Source of the DNA: an uncultured Eubacteriales bacterium
GTDB taxonomy: Bacteria; Bacillota; Clostridia; Lachnospirales; Lachnospiraceae
Assembly: GCA_900321505.1 (NCBI GenBank)
Contig: ONWK01000199.1
Span: 1-25,069 of the forward strand
DNA: 25,069 bases
Direction: 5' to 3'
Shown here one piece after another: positions 1-7,741 of the stretch (position 1 is the first letter of the stretch; every line of letters starts with the position of its first letter). A program made the position numbers and the translations under genes. The notes beneath the pieces are model-generated. The model searched no databases, was not told the origin of the DNA, and saw only the letters and a list, made by a program, of their open reading frames with translations.

Positions 1-312
1 GCTGCCGCAGACGGTGAAAATTATGAATGGACAGATATGTATGAAGGCTTTGCCGTAACCGCAGAAAAGGAAGGCTTTCCGGAGCTGGCAGCGAAGTTCA
101 GGGCTGTGGGAGAGATTGAGAAGCATCATGAGGAGAGATACCGTGCACTTCTTAAGAATGTGGAGATGCAGGAGGTATTTGCCAAGAGTGAGGTAAAGGT
201 ATGGGAGTGCCGTAACTGCGGACATATCGTAGTTGGAACACAGGCTCCGGATATCTGTCCGGTATGCGCCCATCCGCAAAGTTATTTCGAGGTTCACGCG
301 GAGAATTATTAA
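1..312 (+). CDS. Rubrerythrin, C-terminal part (5' end outside window)
   Basis: The reading frame is open from base 1, so the start lies upstream and only about 103 C-terminal residues are seen. The first part is the end of a ferritin-like helical domain, with the glutamate- and histidine-containing helix EIEKHHEERY typical of the diiron site. The last 45 residues form a rubredoxin-like domain with two cysteine pairs (CRNCG and CPVCAH) that bind one iron. Rubrerythrins are cytoplasmic NAD(P)H-linked peroxidases that remove hydrogen peroxide in anaerobes. The stop codon is directly followed by the aat start codon with no gap, so the two are almost certainly co-transcribed. Family assignment is firm; the physiological electron donor cannot be read from this fragment. 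Confidence 0.93.
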   Translation, partial: AAADGENYEWTDMYEGFAVTAEKEGFPELAAKFRAVGEIEKHHEERYRALLKNVEMQEVFAKSEVKVWECRNCGHIVVGTQAPDICPVCAHPQSYFEVHAENY

Positions 313-969
313 ATGCCGGTTTTCAGATTACCAGAAGATGAAATAGTGTTTCCTGATCCGAAATATGCCGAACCGAACGGGTTCCTGGCCGTAGGCGGGG
401 ACCTGTCCGTGGAGCGGCTGCTTCTGGCCTACCGTCACGGTATCTTTCCCTGGTACAATCCCGGGGAAGAGATACGGTGGTGGTGCCCGTGGGAACGCTA
501 TGTGATATGGCCTGCAGAGGTGCATGTATCCCATTCCATGCGCAAGTTCATGAGAAAACACAGCTGTTCTATCGTATTAAACAATGATTTTGCAGCTACC
601 ATGCATCACTGCAGGACCCTCAGGGAAGGGAATACCTGGATCACGGATGAAATGGAGGAGGCTTACGGAAGGCTGCATGAAAAGGGCTATGCCGTAAGTG
701 TTGAAGCGTATATAGACGGAGAACCGGCCGGAGGGCTTTACGGAGTCGCGCTTGGCAGGTGTTTTTTCGGGGAGAGCATGTATACTGAACGGGAAAACGG
801 CTCAAAGACGGCGCTTATACTTTTTGCGGAAAAGCTGGCGGAGTTTGGATTTATATTTATCGACTGCCAGTTTCATACAGAGCATCTTGAAAGTATGGGC
901 GGAGTTTACATTTCCAGGAAGGAATATCAGCGTCTTCTGGATGAAGGCATCAGACAGGGGGAATGGTAA
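313..969 (+). CDS. aat: Leucyl/phenylalanyl-tRNA--protein transferase
   Basis: This 218-residue protein is a complete Aat, the cytoplasmic enzyme that moves Leu or Phe from aminoacyl-tRNA onto proteins with N-terminal Arg or Lys, creating a primary degradation signal. Family landmarks are visible in order: FPDP near residue 13, GGDLS near 28, GIFPWY near 43, the tryptophan-rich loop at 56-62, TWI, GGLYGVALG, FGESM, and DCQ followed by HLESMGG. The tryptophan-rich loop reads WWCPWER, whereas well-known homologues have WWSPDPR. The start is an ATG immediately after the rubrerythrin stop, with GGAG at 300-303 nine bases upstream. It is followed by clpS and clpA, the adaptor and unfoldase that act on its products. 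Family assignment is confident. Confidence 0.95.
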   Translation: MPVFRLPEDEIVFPDPKYAEPNGFLAVGGDLSVERLLLAYRHGIFPWYNPGEEIRWWCPWERYVIWPAEVHVSHSMRKFMRKHSCSIVLNNDFAATMHHCRTLREGNTWITDEMEEAYGRLHEKGYAVSVEAYIDGEPAGGLYGVALGRCFFGESMYTERENGSKTALILFAEKLAEFGFIFIDCQFHTEHLESMGGVYISRKEYQRLLDEGIRQGEW

Positions 970-1280
970 TGTCAGTAAAGGGAGCGGTTAAGGAACAGGT
1001 AAAGGATAAGTCAAAGCCGGATGTCAGGGAGCCGAAGATGTATAAGGTGATCATGCTGAACGATGATTTCACTACCATGGAGTTTGTAGTGGATATACTG
1101 ATCACGGTATTCGACAAGGATCCTGTAACAGCGGAGGAGCTGATGATGCAGGTGCACCGCGGCGGCCGGGCGGTTGTGGCAGTTTATCCCTATGACATTG
1201 CCGTTACCAAAGTAAAGACTGCTATGGAACGGGCGAAGGCGGAGGGCTTTCCCTTTCGCATGCTGACAGAGGAGGCATAG
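969..1280 (+). CDS. clpS: ATP-dependent Clp protease adaptor ClpS
   Basis: The 103-residue protein is the N-recognin adaptor that binds N-terminal Leu, Phe, Tyr or Trp and delivers substrates to ClpA. The core begins at MYKVIMLNDDFTTMEF. The residues that in characterised ClpS contact the substrate amino group are present: Asn31, Asp32, Asp33 and His63 (in QVHRGG), plus the gatekeeper-type Met37. I place the start at the ATG of 969, which overlaps the aat stop (TAATG) and lies eight bases after AGGGG at 956-960. The in-frame ATG at 963 would be only two bases from that site. The N-terminal 22 residues are charged and probably flexible, as in other ClpS proteins that thread this tail into ClpA. 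Confidence 0.95.
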   Translation: MSVKGAVKEQVKDKSKPDVREPKMYKVIMLNDDFTTMEFVVDILITVFDKDPVTAEELMMQVHRGGRAVVAVYPYDIAVTKVKTAMERAKAEGFPFRMLTEEA

Positions 1281-1283
1281 GTA

Positions 1284-3614
1284 ATGAATATTACAAGGGA
1301 GGTTGCGGAGATCCTGCAGTATGCGGGAGAATTTGTGACGGAAAATGGGTATGAATACGTTACGCCGGAGGCGCTCCTTCTTGCCATGTGCGAACAGGAG
1401 AACTTCCGGCTGGCTTTTTCTTCCTGCGACGGAGATGTGGAGGAGCTGAAACGGAGACTGCGGGAATATATGGAAAAATATGTCCCGAAGAAAAAGAACA
1501 GCACACCAAAATTTTCGGAAGCTACAAAGAAGATGCTGGTATATGCAGAGATGCATTTATCGAGCTGCGGAAATGATACGATAGAAATGAAGCATCTTCT
1601 CAGGGCCGTCTGGCAGCTTAAGGATGGATATGCCGCATATTATATGAAACTGCAGGGCGTGGATGAGGTGGATATGCTCAGGGCGCTTGCGGAGACGGAG
1701 GAGGCTCCGGAGGAAGAAAGCAGGGAAGACGAAGAAGCGGATGATGCTGATGCTCCGGATGATGCTGCTTCTGATTATGATGACGATGACGCTGATGATG
1801 AAGATGATTACGACAATGACGATGATGACGACACCGGTGTTCAGGTGCGCGGAAGGAGAAAGGAAGCTCGAGGAAAGGGTTCTTCGGGAAGAAATTCATT
1901 TGCTCCGTGTCTAAATGATACGCTGAAGGATATCAATCCGCTGATAGGAAGAGAAGAGGAGCTGGAGAGGACTATCCAGATCCTTTGCAGGAAGGAGAAG
2001 AATAATCCACTTCATATAGGTGAGCCGGGGGTCGGAAAGACGGCCATCACCTATGGGCTGGTGGAAAGGATACGGGAAGGAAAGGTTCCCGAACCGCTGT
2101 GGGGCAGCCGTGTCTATGCGCTGGATCTCGGCGGAGCTGTTGCCGGTACAAAGTACAGAGGTGAATTTGAAAAACGCCTTAAGAAGGTGATGAGCGAGAT
2201 CGCAAAGGATGAACGCCCCATAGTTTATATAGACGAGATACATAATCTTATAGGCGCGGGGGGGACGGCTGAGGGTACGCTGGATGCGGCAAATATATTG
2301 AAGCCGTATCTCGCTGAGGGACATATACGGTTTATCGGAGCAACAACCTTTGAAGAATATAAGAAAAGACTGGAGAAGGATAAAAGCATAATCCGCAGGT
2401 TCCAGAATGTGGAGATCCGGGAGCCGGATATTCAGGAGACGGTGGAGATACTTAAGGGACTGCTGCCGGGATATGAAGAGTTCCATGGGGTAAGCTATGA
2501 GGATGAGGTGCCGGAATATGCGGCATCCATGAGCGCAAAGCTGATCCACGAAAGATTTCTTCCGGATAAGGCCATAGATCTGATAGATGAGGCCGGGGCA
2601 TACCGCAGGATCCATCCTTTAGAAGAAAAAAAGCAGACCGTGGGCAAGGATGTGGTGAACCAGGTGCTCACAAGCATCTGCCGGGTTCCGGTGGAAACAG
2701 TTGATGCGGAAGAACGTGAGGGACTCGCGACACTTGAGCAGAGGCTTAAGGCACGGATATTCGGTCAGGACGAAGCGGTGTCACAGGTTGTCAATGCCAT
2801 CAAGTTTTCCAAGGCGGGACTTCTGGATGCTGAGAAGCCTCTGGCCAGCCTGCTTTTTGTAGGCCCTACCGGTGTGGGCAAGACGGAGATAGCAAAATGT
2901 CTGGCGAAGGAGCTGGGAGTAAAGCTCATCCGCTTTGATATGAGCGAATACATGGAACAGCACACGGTGGCCAAGTTTATCGGCTCGCCTGCCGGTTATG
3001 TGGGTTATGAGGAAGGCGGCATACTTACCGAAGAGATACGTAAGCATCCGTCCTCCGTATTGCTGCTGGACGAGATAGAGAAGGCTCATGTGAGCATTTT
3101 CAATATACTCCTTCAGATAATGGACTATGCGACACTGACAGATAACCAGGGCCGGAAGGCGGATTTCCGGAATGTGGTGATAATCATGACTTCAAATGCC
3201 GGCGCGGCCAGACTGGGTAAGACCGGCATAGGCTTCAGAGCCCAGAGCATGGATGAGAGCGTGCTTAAGGATGAAGTGAAAAATACCTTCGCACCGGAAT
3301 TCAGAAACCGTCTTAATAAGGTGGTTATTTTCCATGCCATGGATGATGACATGGGACGCAGGGTTGTGGAAAAGAAGCTGGGCGAGCTGTCGGATATGCT
3401 GAGGTTGAGAAAGGTGGAATTCTCGGCGGATGAGAAGGCCATAGCCCTTGTACAGAAAAAGGGTGTCAGCGTGGAATTCGGAGCCCGGGAGGTTGACCGT
3501 GTCATCCGGAATGAGATCAAGCCCCTGCTTGTGGACGACCTCCTTTTCGGCCGTCTGAAGGATGGCGGAAAGGTGGAGCTTTCGGCAGAAGAGGATGAGT
3601 TTGAAGTACGGTAA
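1284..3614 (+). CDS. clpA: ATP-dependent Clp protease ATP-binding subunit ClpA
   Basis: This 776-residue protein is a two-ring AAA+ unfoldase that feeds substrates to ClpP. A Clp-N domain spans about residues 1-135. An unusual acidic linker at about 138-183 follows. AAA1 carries Walker A GEPGVGKT at 246-253 and Walker B IVYIDEIHN. AAA2 carries Walker A GPTGVGKT at 527-534 and Walker B VLLLDEIEKAH. The tripeptide IGF near residue 650 sits where the ClpP-docking loop is expected. There is no ClpB/ClpC-type coiled-coil middle domain between the AAA modules, which separates ClpA from ClpC, the usual Firmicute unfoldase. The start lies three bases after clpS, with GAGGAGG just upstream at the end of clpS, suggesting translational coupling. 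No clpP gene is in the window. Confidence 0.95.
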   Translation: MNITREVAEILQYAGEFVTENGYEYVTPEALLLAMCEQENFRLAFSSCDGDVEELKRRLREYMEKYVPKKKNSTPKFSEATKKMLVYAEMHLSSCGNDTIEMKHLLRAVWQLKDGYAAYYMKLQGVDEVDMLRALAETEEAPEEESREDEEADDADAPDDAASDYDDDDADDEDDYDNDDDDDTGVQVRGRRKEARGKGSSGRNSFAPCLNDTLKDINPLIGREEELERTIQILCRKEKNNPLHIGEPGVGKTAITYGLVERIREGKVPEPLWGSRVYALDLGGAVAGTKYRGEFEKRLKKVMSEIAKDERPIVYIDEIHNLIGAGGTAEGTLDAANILKPYLAEGHIRFIGATTFEEYKKRLEKDKSIIRRFQNVEIREPDIQETVEILKGLLPGYEEFHGVSYEDEVPEYAASMSAKLIHERFLPDKAIDLIDEAGAYRRIHPLEEKKQTVGKDVVNQVLTSICRVPVETVDAEEREGLATLEQRLKARIFGQDEAVSQVVNAIKFSKAGLLDAEKPLASLLFVGPTGVGKTEIAKCLAKELGVKLIRFDMSEYMEQHTVAKFIGSPAGYVGYEEGGILTEEIRKHPSSVLLLDEIEKAHVSIFNILLQIMDYATLTDNQGRKADFRNVVIIMTSNAGAARLGKTGIGFRAQSMDESVLKDEVKNTFAPEFRNRLNKVVIFHAMDDDMGRRVVEKKLGELSDMLRLRKVEFSADEKAIALVQKKGVSVEFGAREVDRVIRNEIKPLLVDDLLFGRLKDGGKVELSAEEDEFEVR
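1695..1833 (+). repeat. GAT/GAC-rich simple-sequence tract encoding ClpA acidic linker
   Basis: This stretch inside clpA is rich in GAT, GAC, GAA and GAG codons in near-repeats such as GATGATGCTGATGCT and GATGACGATGACGCT. It encodes an almost uninterrupted run of Asp and Glu between the N-terminal domain and the first AAA+ module. The mixed codon use argues against a very recent single-unit expansion, although the tract is the sort that can change length by slippage. Confidence 0.7.
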
Positions 3615-3636
3615 GGACCGGTCCTCCGGAGGATTT

Positions 3637-5106
3637 ATGAATAAGACTGCTTCAAAACTGAAGATCGGTATTCTACTTGCTGCGCTGGCGGGGTTTTTCC
3701 TTTTTTCATTTGGCATAGCTTTGTTCTCGTACAGAGATAACCGGGAGGATCAGTTCCGTTCCACGTCACTCAGGATGGTTGTGGAAGAAAATGGTGATAT
3801 CACCACCACATCATATCTCGATGAGGACGGGAATCCGGCAGTTGCGGCCAATCTCGGATATGCGGTGATGAAAAGTACGAAAAACGGAAATACGGTACTG
3901 GAGGAGTACCTTGATGAAAAAGGAGAAAAGGTGCGTCTCGGCTCCGGATATTACGCATTGCTGCGGGAATATAATGACCTGGAGCAGCCGGTAAAGCTGA
4001 CGTATCTGGATGAAGAGGGACATCCTGTGATGATCGATTCCGGATATGCATCCATGGTAAGAACCTTCAATGCTGAAGGCATGACGGAAACGGAGTATTT
4101 TAAGGACACGGAGGGAGAGGCTGTCGCCACTGATTCTTATGGCTGCGGCAGGATCTTCTCATATAATGAGAACGGCTTTGACATAGTTATAAGATATGTG
4201 GATAAGTCTGACAGACCTGTGATGACAAAGCAGAATCTGGCGATCTCAAAACGTATCCTGTATTCGGAAGGGCCGGATACGGGAAGGATAGAGTATGAAT
4301 ACTTCTATGACGAAAATGATCAGCCCCATGCCCAGAGAGATGTGATATTCGGGATACACAGGGAATATGATGAGTTCGGCAGGGCATCCGTTCTGACATA
4401 TCTCGGATCCGACGGGAAGCCGGTGAAGTGCCCGGAGGGTTATGCCGCCATCAAAAGGTCTTATTATGAAGATGACAGCATCAGGACGGATATGTATTTT
4501 GACAGCGAGGGTAATCCGGCCAGGCTTCAGCAGGGCCAGTACGGGACACTGACGGAAAATGATAAGGTTACCTATCTGGATGCAGACGGGAAGGAAATAT
4601 TCAATCTCAAGAATTACCTGTATAATCAGCCACTCAGTGTGATCGTGGCTGTGATGATAGCGCTGTGCATTTCCTTCTTCGTGGGAAAAAGGCAGAATCT
4701 GATCCTTCTTGCTGTTTATGTATGCGCGATACTTTATATGACAGTCTATCGCCGTTCACAGAGTTCAGAGACCATAAATCTGGAACCGTTCTGGTCCTAC
4801 AGACAGTTCTTCAGCGATCCGCTGCTGCGGAAGGACATAATGGATAACATATGGCTTTTTATTCCGATGGGAACCATCCTGTTCAGAATACTCGGAAAAT
4901 GCCGTGTGATGCTGATACCTGTGGCATTTTCCGTTCTTATTGAGATCGCTCAGTATATTACAGGAAGGGGACTTGCCGAGCTGGATGATGTGATAAGTAA
5001 CGGGCTGGGAGGCGTTATCGGAGTCGGGATCGGCTATCTGGTGATGCTGATTCTTCAAAGGAAGACGGGCGAAGAGATTTCTGACGAGAATACAATCAGT
5101 GTCTGA
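3637..5106 (+). CDS. VanZ-like membrane protein with N-terminal tandem repeats
   Basis: The start is the ATG at 3637, four bases after GGAGG (3628-3632); an in-frame ATG at 3562 lies inside clpA and lacks a good site. The 489-residue product has one N-terminal hydrophobic helix (about residues 10-28). About 300 probably extracytoplasmic residues follow, built of roughly nine units of 30-35 residues. Typical unit starts are YLDEDGNP, YLDEKGEK, YLDEEGHP and YFDSEGNP, usually followed by a GYA-like turn and a charged tyrosine strand. The last 160 residues form a VanZ-like domain with about four membrane helices and the landmarks NLEPF, DNIWLFIPMG, EIAQY and DDVISNGLGG. VanZ relatives can alter glycopeptide sensitivity, but most have no known role. 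The repeats resemble RHS/YD-type beta repeats and may bind carbohydrate or cell wall; that part is inference. Confidence 0.8.
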   Translation: MNKTASKLKIGILLAALAGFFLFSFGIALFSYRDNREDQFRSTSLRMVVEENGDITTTSYLDEDGNPAVAANLGYAVMKSTKNGNTVLEEYLDEKGEKVRLGSGYYALLREYNDLEQPVKLTYLDEEGHPVMIDSGYASMVRTFNAEGMTETEYFKDTEGEAVATDSYGCGRIFSYNENGFDIVIRYVDKSDRPVMTKQNLAISKRILYSEGPDTGRIEYEYFYDENDQPHAQRDVIFGIHREYDEFGRASVLTYLGSDGKPVKCPEGYAAIKRSYYEDDSIRTDMYFDSEGNPARLQQGQYGTLTENDKVTYLDADGKEIFNLKNYLYNQPLSVIVAVMIALCISFFVGKRQNLILLAVYVCAILYMTVYRRSQSSETINLEPFWSYRQFFSDPLLRKDIMDNIWLFIPMGTILFRILGKCRVMLIPVAFSVLIEIAQYITGRGLAELDDVISNGLGGVIGVGIGYLVMLILQRKTGEEISDENTISV

Positions 5107-5134
5107 TCCGGGGAGCTGAAAAGCTACGAAGTAT

Positions 5135-6781
5135 TTACAGGTTGCTTGCCCACTCTATGGCGTCATCTATATGCTTCCGGAAGTTGTCCCTTCCCACCTT
5201 TTCCACGAAGCCGCTCTTTTCCATGGCCTTCATGGGCTGTTCATTTACGTGAGAGAATACAAGCTGAACGCCGGCTTCACTGCAGCGGTCATAGAGCTGT
5301 TCCATGGCATGCATGGCCGAGGCGTCAAGTGCCGGAACACCCCGCATACGTAATATGATAACCTTTGTGAAATCCTTAAAATGAACTCCCGCAAGACGGT
5401 CCGCGTCTCCGAAGAACATGGGGCCGGAGATCTCATAGACACGCACATGTCTGGGAATGGCCTTAAGATCCATACCGTCGGGATCTTCCTCAGGGTCATA
5501 GTATTTCCAGCCGGAGACCACGGATTCCTCACTCATACGCTTCATGAAGAGTACACATGCCATGACCATGCCGACCTCTATGGCAACCACAAGATCGAAT
5601 ACCACGGTAAGGACAAATGTTGCCACCAGCACCAGAATATCGCTTTTGGGAGAGGTTTTGCAGAGATGTACAAAGGTTCTCCACTGACACATGTTATAGG
5701 CTACCATAAAGAGTATGGCGGCAATGGTGGGCATGGGGATCCATGATGCATAGGGCATAAGGAACACCAGCACCAGTACAAGTACTATCGAGTGTACGAT
5801 GCCTGCGATGGGAGAGCGCCCGCCGTTCTTGATATTTGCTGCGGTTCTCGCGATAGCTCCGGTGGCGGGGATACCGCCGAAGAGTGCGGAGCCCACATTT
5901 CCGATGCCCTGGGCGATGAGCTCCATATTCGGCCGGTGGTGGGAATTGATCATTCCGTCGGCAACAACGCAGGAAAGCAGGGATTCGATGGCGGCAAGTA
6001 TGGCTATCGTTACCGCGTCCGGAGCCACCTTCCTTATCATTTCAAAGGAGAAATCGGGCATGGTAAAGGAAGGAAGACTGTTGTTTATCGAGTAGAGGTC
6101 GCCGATGGTATTTACATTCAGATTCATGGTCCTGACCATGACTATACCGACGATAACCGCGATGAGGGATCCCGGTATCTTGGATGAAATGTAGGGCCAG
6201 ACGATGAGTATGGCGAGACATACGGCGCCCACCAGCAGGGTTTCGAAGTTTATGGTGCTGATATTATCAAAGATGGCAGCAACCTTATCCTTGGTTTCTA
6301 TGGTGACCGTGCCGTCGGGATAGGTAAGCCCCAGAAAATCCTTTATCTGTCCGATAAGGATCGTAACTGCGATACCTGCCGTAAAACCGGTGGTTATGGT
6401 GTAGGGAATGTAACGGATGAGGGATCCCAGACGCAGGAAGCCCATGATCACCAGAAGGATGCCGGCCATGACCGTTGCCAGAGCCAGCCCGCTCATTCCG
6501 TTTTCGGCAACTATCCCGGCAACTATCGTCGCAAAGGCTGCGGTGGGGCCGGCTATCTGCACACGGCTGCCGCCCAGAAATGAGATAAGAAAGCCTGCGA
6601 TGATCGCTGTGTATATACCCTGTTCCGGACCGACACCCGAAGCCAGCGCCAGCGCTATGGAAAGCGGCAGCGCGATGATCGCGACTATTATGCCGGATAC
6701 CACATCCGTTGCAAACTTCTTTCCGTTATAGGTCTTGATGACACTGAACAGCATCGGTTTTAGTTTGTCTTTCTTCATCAT
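5135..6781 (-). CDS. SulP family anion transporter with STAS domain
   Basis: This 548-residue protein has the SLC26/SulP architecture. Ten or more hydrophobic segments fill about residues 20-420, with the family stretch GPEQGIYTAIIAGF followed by RVQIAGPTAAF. A cytoplasmic STAS domain spans about 444-548 and contains the typical ALDASAMHAM turn. Members carry sulfate, bicarbonate or dicarboxylates, often with Na+ or H+; the substrate cannot be told from the sequence. Two consecutive Met codons open the frame. AGGAG (complement of 6785-6789) is three bases from the first and six from the second, so translation may start at 6778. The gene stands alone on the minus strand, convergent with the VanZ-like gene across a 28-base gap. 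Confidence 0.92.
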   Translation of the reverse strand: MMKKDKLKPMLFSVIKTYNGKKFATDVVSGIIVAIIALPLSIALALASGVGPEQGIYTAIIAGFLISFLGGSRVQIAGPTAAFATIVAGIVAENGMSGLALATVMAGILLVIMGFLRLGSLIRYIPYTITTGFTAGIAVTILIGQIKDFLGLTYPDGTVTIETKDKVAAIFDNISTINFETLLVGAVCLAILIVWPYISSKIPGSLIAVIVGIVMVRTMNLNVNTIGDLYSINNSLPSFTMPDFSFEMIRKVAPDAVTIAILAAIESLLSCVVADGMINSHHRPNMELIAQGIGNVGSALFGGIPATGAIARTAANIKNGGRSPIAGIVHSIVLVLVLVFLMPYASWIPMPTIAAILFMVAYNMCQWRTFVHLCKTSPKSDILVLVATFVLTVVFDLVVAIEVGMVMACVLFMKRMSEESVVSGWKYYDPEEDPDGMDLKAIPRHVRVYEISGPMFFGDADRLAGVHFKDFTKVIILRMRGVPALDASAMHAMEQLYDRCSEAGVQLVFSHVNEQPMKAMEKSGFVEKVGRDNFRKHIDDAIEWASNL

Positions 6782-6815
6782 GATCTCCTCTTTGACTTGA
6801 AATGCGCGAAACGAT

Positions 6816-6844
6816 ATGATACTACAGCAGCGGCTTCAGTGCAA
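6816..6844 (-). promoter_or_regulatory. Putative sigma-A promoter of the SulP gene
   Basis: On the minus strand a -35 TTGCAC (complement of 6839-6844) is separated by exactly 17 bases from a -10 TATCAT (complement of 6816-6821). Transcription would begin near 6809, giving a leader of about 27 bases that contains the ribosome binding site. This is a motif match only. Confidence 0.5.
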
Positions 6845-7002
6845 GGAGAAAAATGATCCTCATTTCCGTTTTTTTTCGGCATTTTTTTTAATCCGATTTT
6901 AATCTTACTCCAAAGATTCCTTCATTTTCATTTGTTAGTATATGCGCTGTAAGGAAGACATACGGACATAAAAGTCCTGCATAATAAAGGGAGGAAGTAA
7001 TC

Positions 7003-7611
7003 ATGAAGGATAAGGATTTTGAAAAGGCTGAAAGACTCAGGGAATGTGCTGATGTGAGCTTCGAGGAGGCAAGAGATGCACTGAAGGCATGCGGCGGCGA
7101 TATGCTTGAGGCCATGGTATATCTTGAGAGGATGGGACATGCAAAGAAAAATGTTCCTCTCAGGGAGGATTTCGATTTTAAAGATGATAAAACCGGAAAA
7201 AGCGAAAAGAACCGGAAAGAATGCAAGACTAAAATAGAGGTTCCGCAGCCAAAGAAGGAAGGCCCTTCCTTCCTGCAGAAGCTGGGACATCTGCTGGGAA
7301 CGCTGATCAGAAAGAGCATGGAGAACTATCTGGTAGTATCCTACGAAGGCGTGGTAAAATTCAGGATATCCTTATTCGTATTTGTTATCCTGTTCATGTT
7401 CTTCAGCTTCGGACTGATCATAGCAATGGGAGTATCCCTCTTCTTCGGTGTTAAATACAGCTTCGCCGGCAGGGCGGATCTGTCCGGAGTTAACCGTGTA
7501 ATGGGAAATGCCGGCAGCAGAGCGGAGCAGTGGTGGTCAGGCTACCGCTGCAGTCCCGAGGTTGATAACCTCTGCCGCAAGTATGATGACGATCAGAACA
7601 GTTACAAGTAA
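7003..7611 (+). CDS. UBA-like / DUF4342 domain membrane protein
   Basis: The 202-residue protein starts at an ATG preceded by GGGAGGAAG. Residues about 8-45 form a three-helix UBA/TS-N-like domain with the typical turn KACGGDMLEAMVYL, as seen in EF-Ts and NAC. A charged lysine-rich linker runs to about residue 87. Residues about 88-155 match the DUF4342 pattern: an amphipathic stretch, then VSYEGVVKFRISL and one long hydrophobic segment (122-150) that should cross the membrane. A 48-residue hydrophilic tail with two cysteines follows. DUF4342 proteins are widespread in Clostridia and their function is unknown. The gene is flanked by a lone transporter gene and a strong terminator, so it is probably its own transcription unit. 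I saw no convincing promoter in 6845-7002. Confidence 0.85.
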   Translation: MKDKDFEKAERLRECADVSFEEARDALKACGGDMLEAMVYLERMGHAKKNVPLREDFDFKDDKTGKSEKNRKECKTKIEVPQPKKEGPSFLQKLGHLLGTLIRKSMENYLVVSYEGVVKFRISLFVFVILFMFFSFGLIIAMGVSLFFGVKYSFAGRADLSGVNRVMGNAGSRAEQWWSGYRCSPEVDNLCRKYDDDQNSYK

Positions 7612-7624
7612 AGATTGAACCTGT

Positions 7625-7675
7625 AATACGCGTCCGCCGGATCGGAGTTTTGAGAAGACGGACGCGTATTTTTTT
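7625..7675 (+). terminator. Rho-independent terminator after the DUF4342 gene
   Basis: A perfect 12-base-pair stem pairs AATACGCGTCCG (7625-7636) with CGGACGCGTATT (7659-7670) around a 22-base loop. It runs into seven consecutive T residues (7669-7675). It lies 14 bases after the stop codon and separates this gene from the hydrogenase operon. Confidence 0.93.
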
Positions 7676-7676
7676 G

Positions 7677-7705
7677 TTGAGGCTTTGCTGTAAATTTGGT
7701 ATGAT
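7677..7705 (+). promoter_or_regulatory. Putative sigma-A promoter of the hydrogenase operon
   Basis: A -35 TTGAGG (7677-7682) and a -10 TATGAT (7700-7705) are separated by 17 bases. The promoter begins directly after the preceding terminator and would start transcription near 7712, about 30 bases before the first gene. Position and spacing both support it; there is no experimental evidence. Confidence 0.7.
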
Positions 7706-7741
7706 AGGGGGTAGTTATCATTTTTTTTAAGGGAGGTACTT

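Noticed and set aside
1663..1914. Methionine/leucine-rich plus-strand open frame over the acidic linker
   Set aside because: The repeated MM/LM pattern is only the out-of-frame reading of the GATGA-rich tract in clpA.
1911..2615. Open frame of 234 codons on the minus strand inside clpA
   Set aside because: It is fully antisense to the conserved AAA+ region, resembles no family and has no convincing ribosome binding site; it is a shadow of clpA codon bias.
6862..6905. T-rich tracts as a terminator between the SulP and DUF4342 genes
   Set aside because: The genes are divergent here, so no transcript needs ending, and only a three-base CCG/CGG stem accompanies the T runs.
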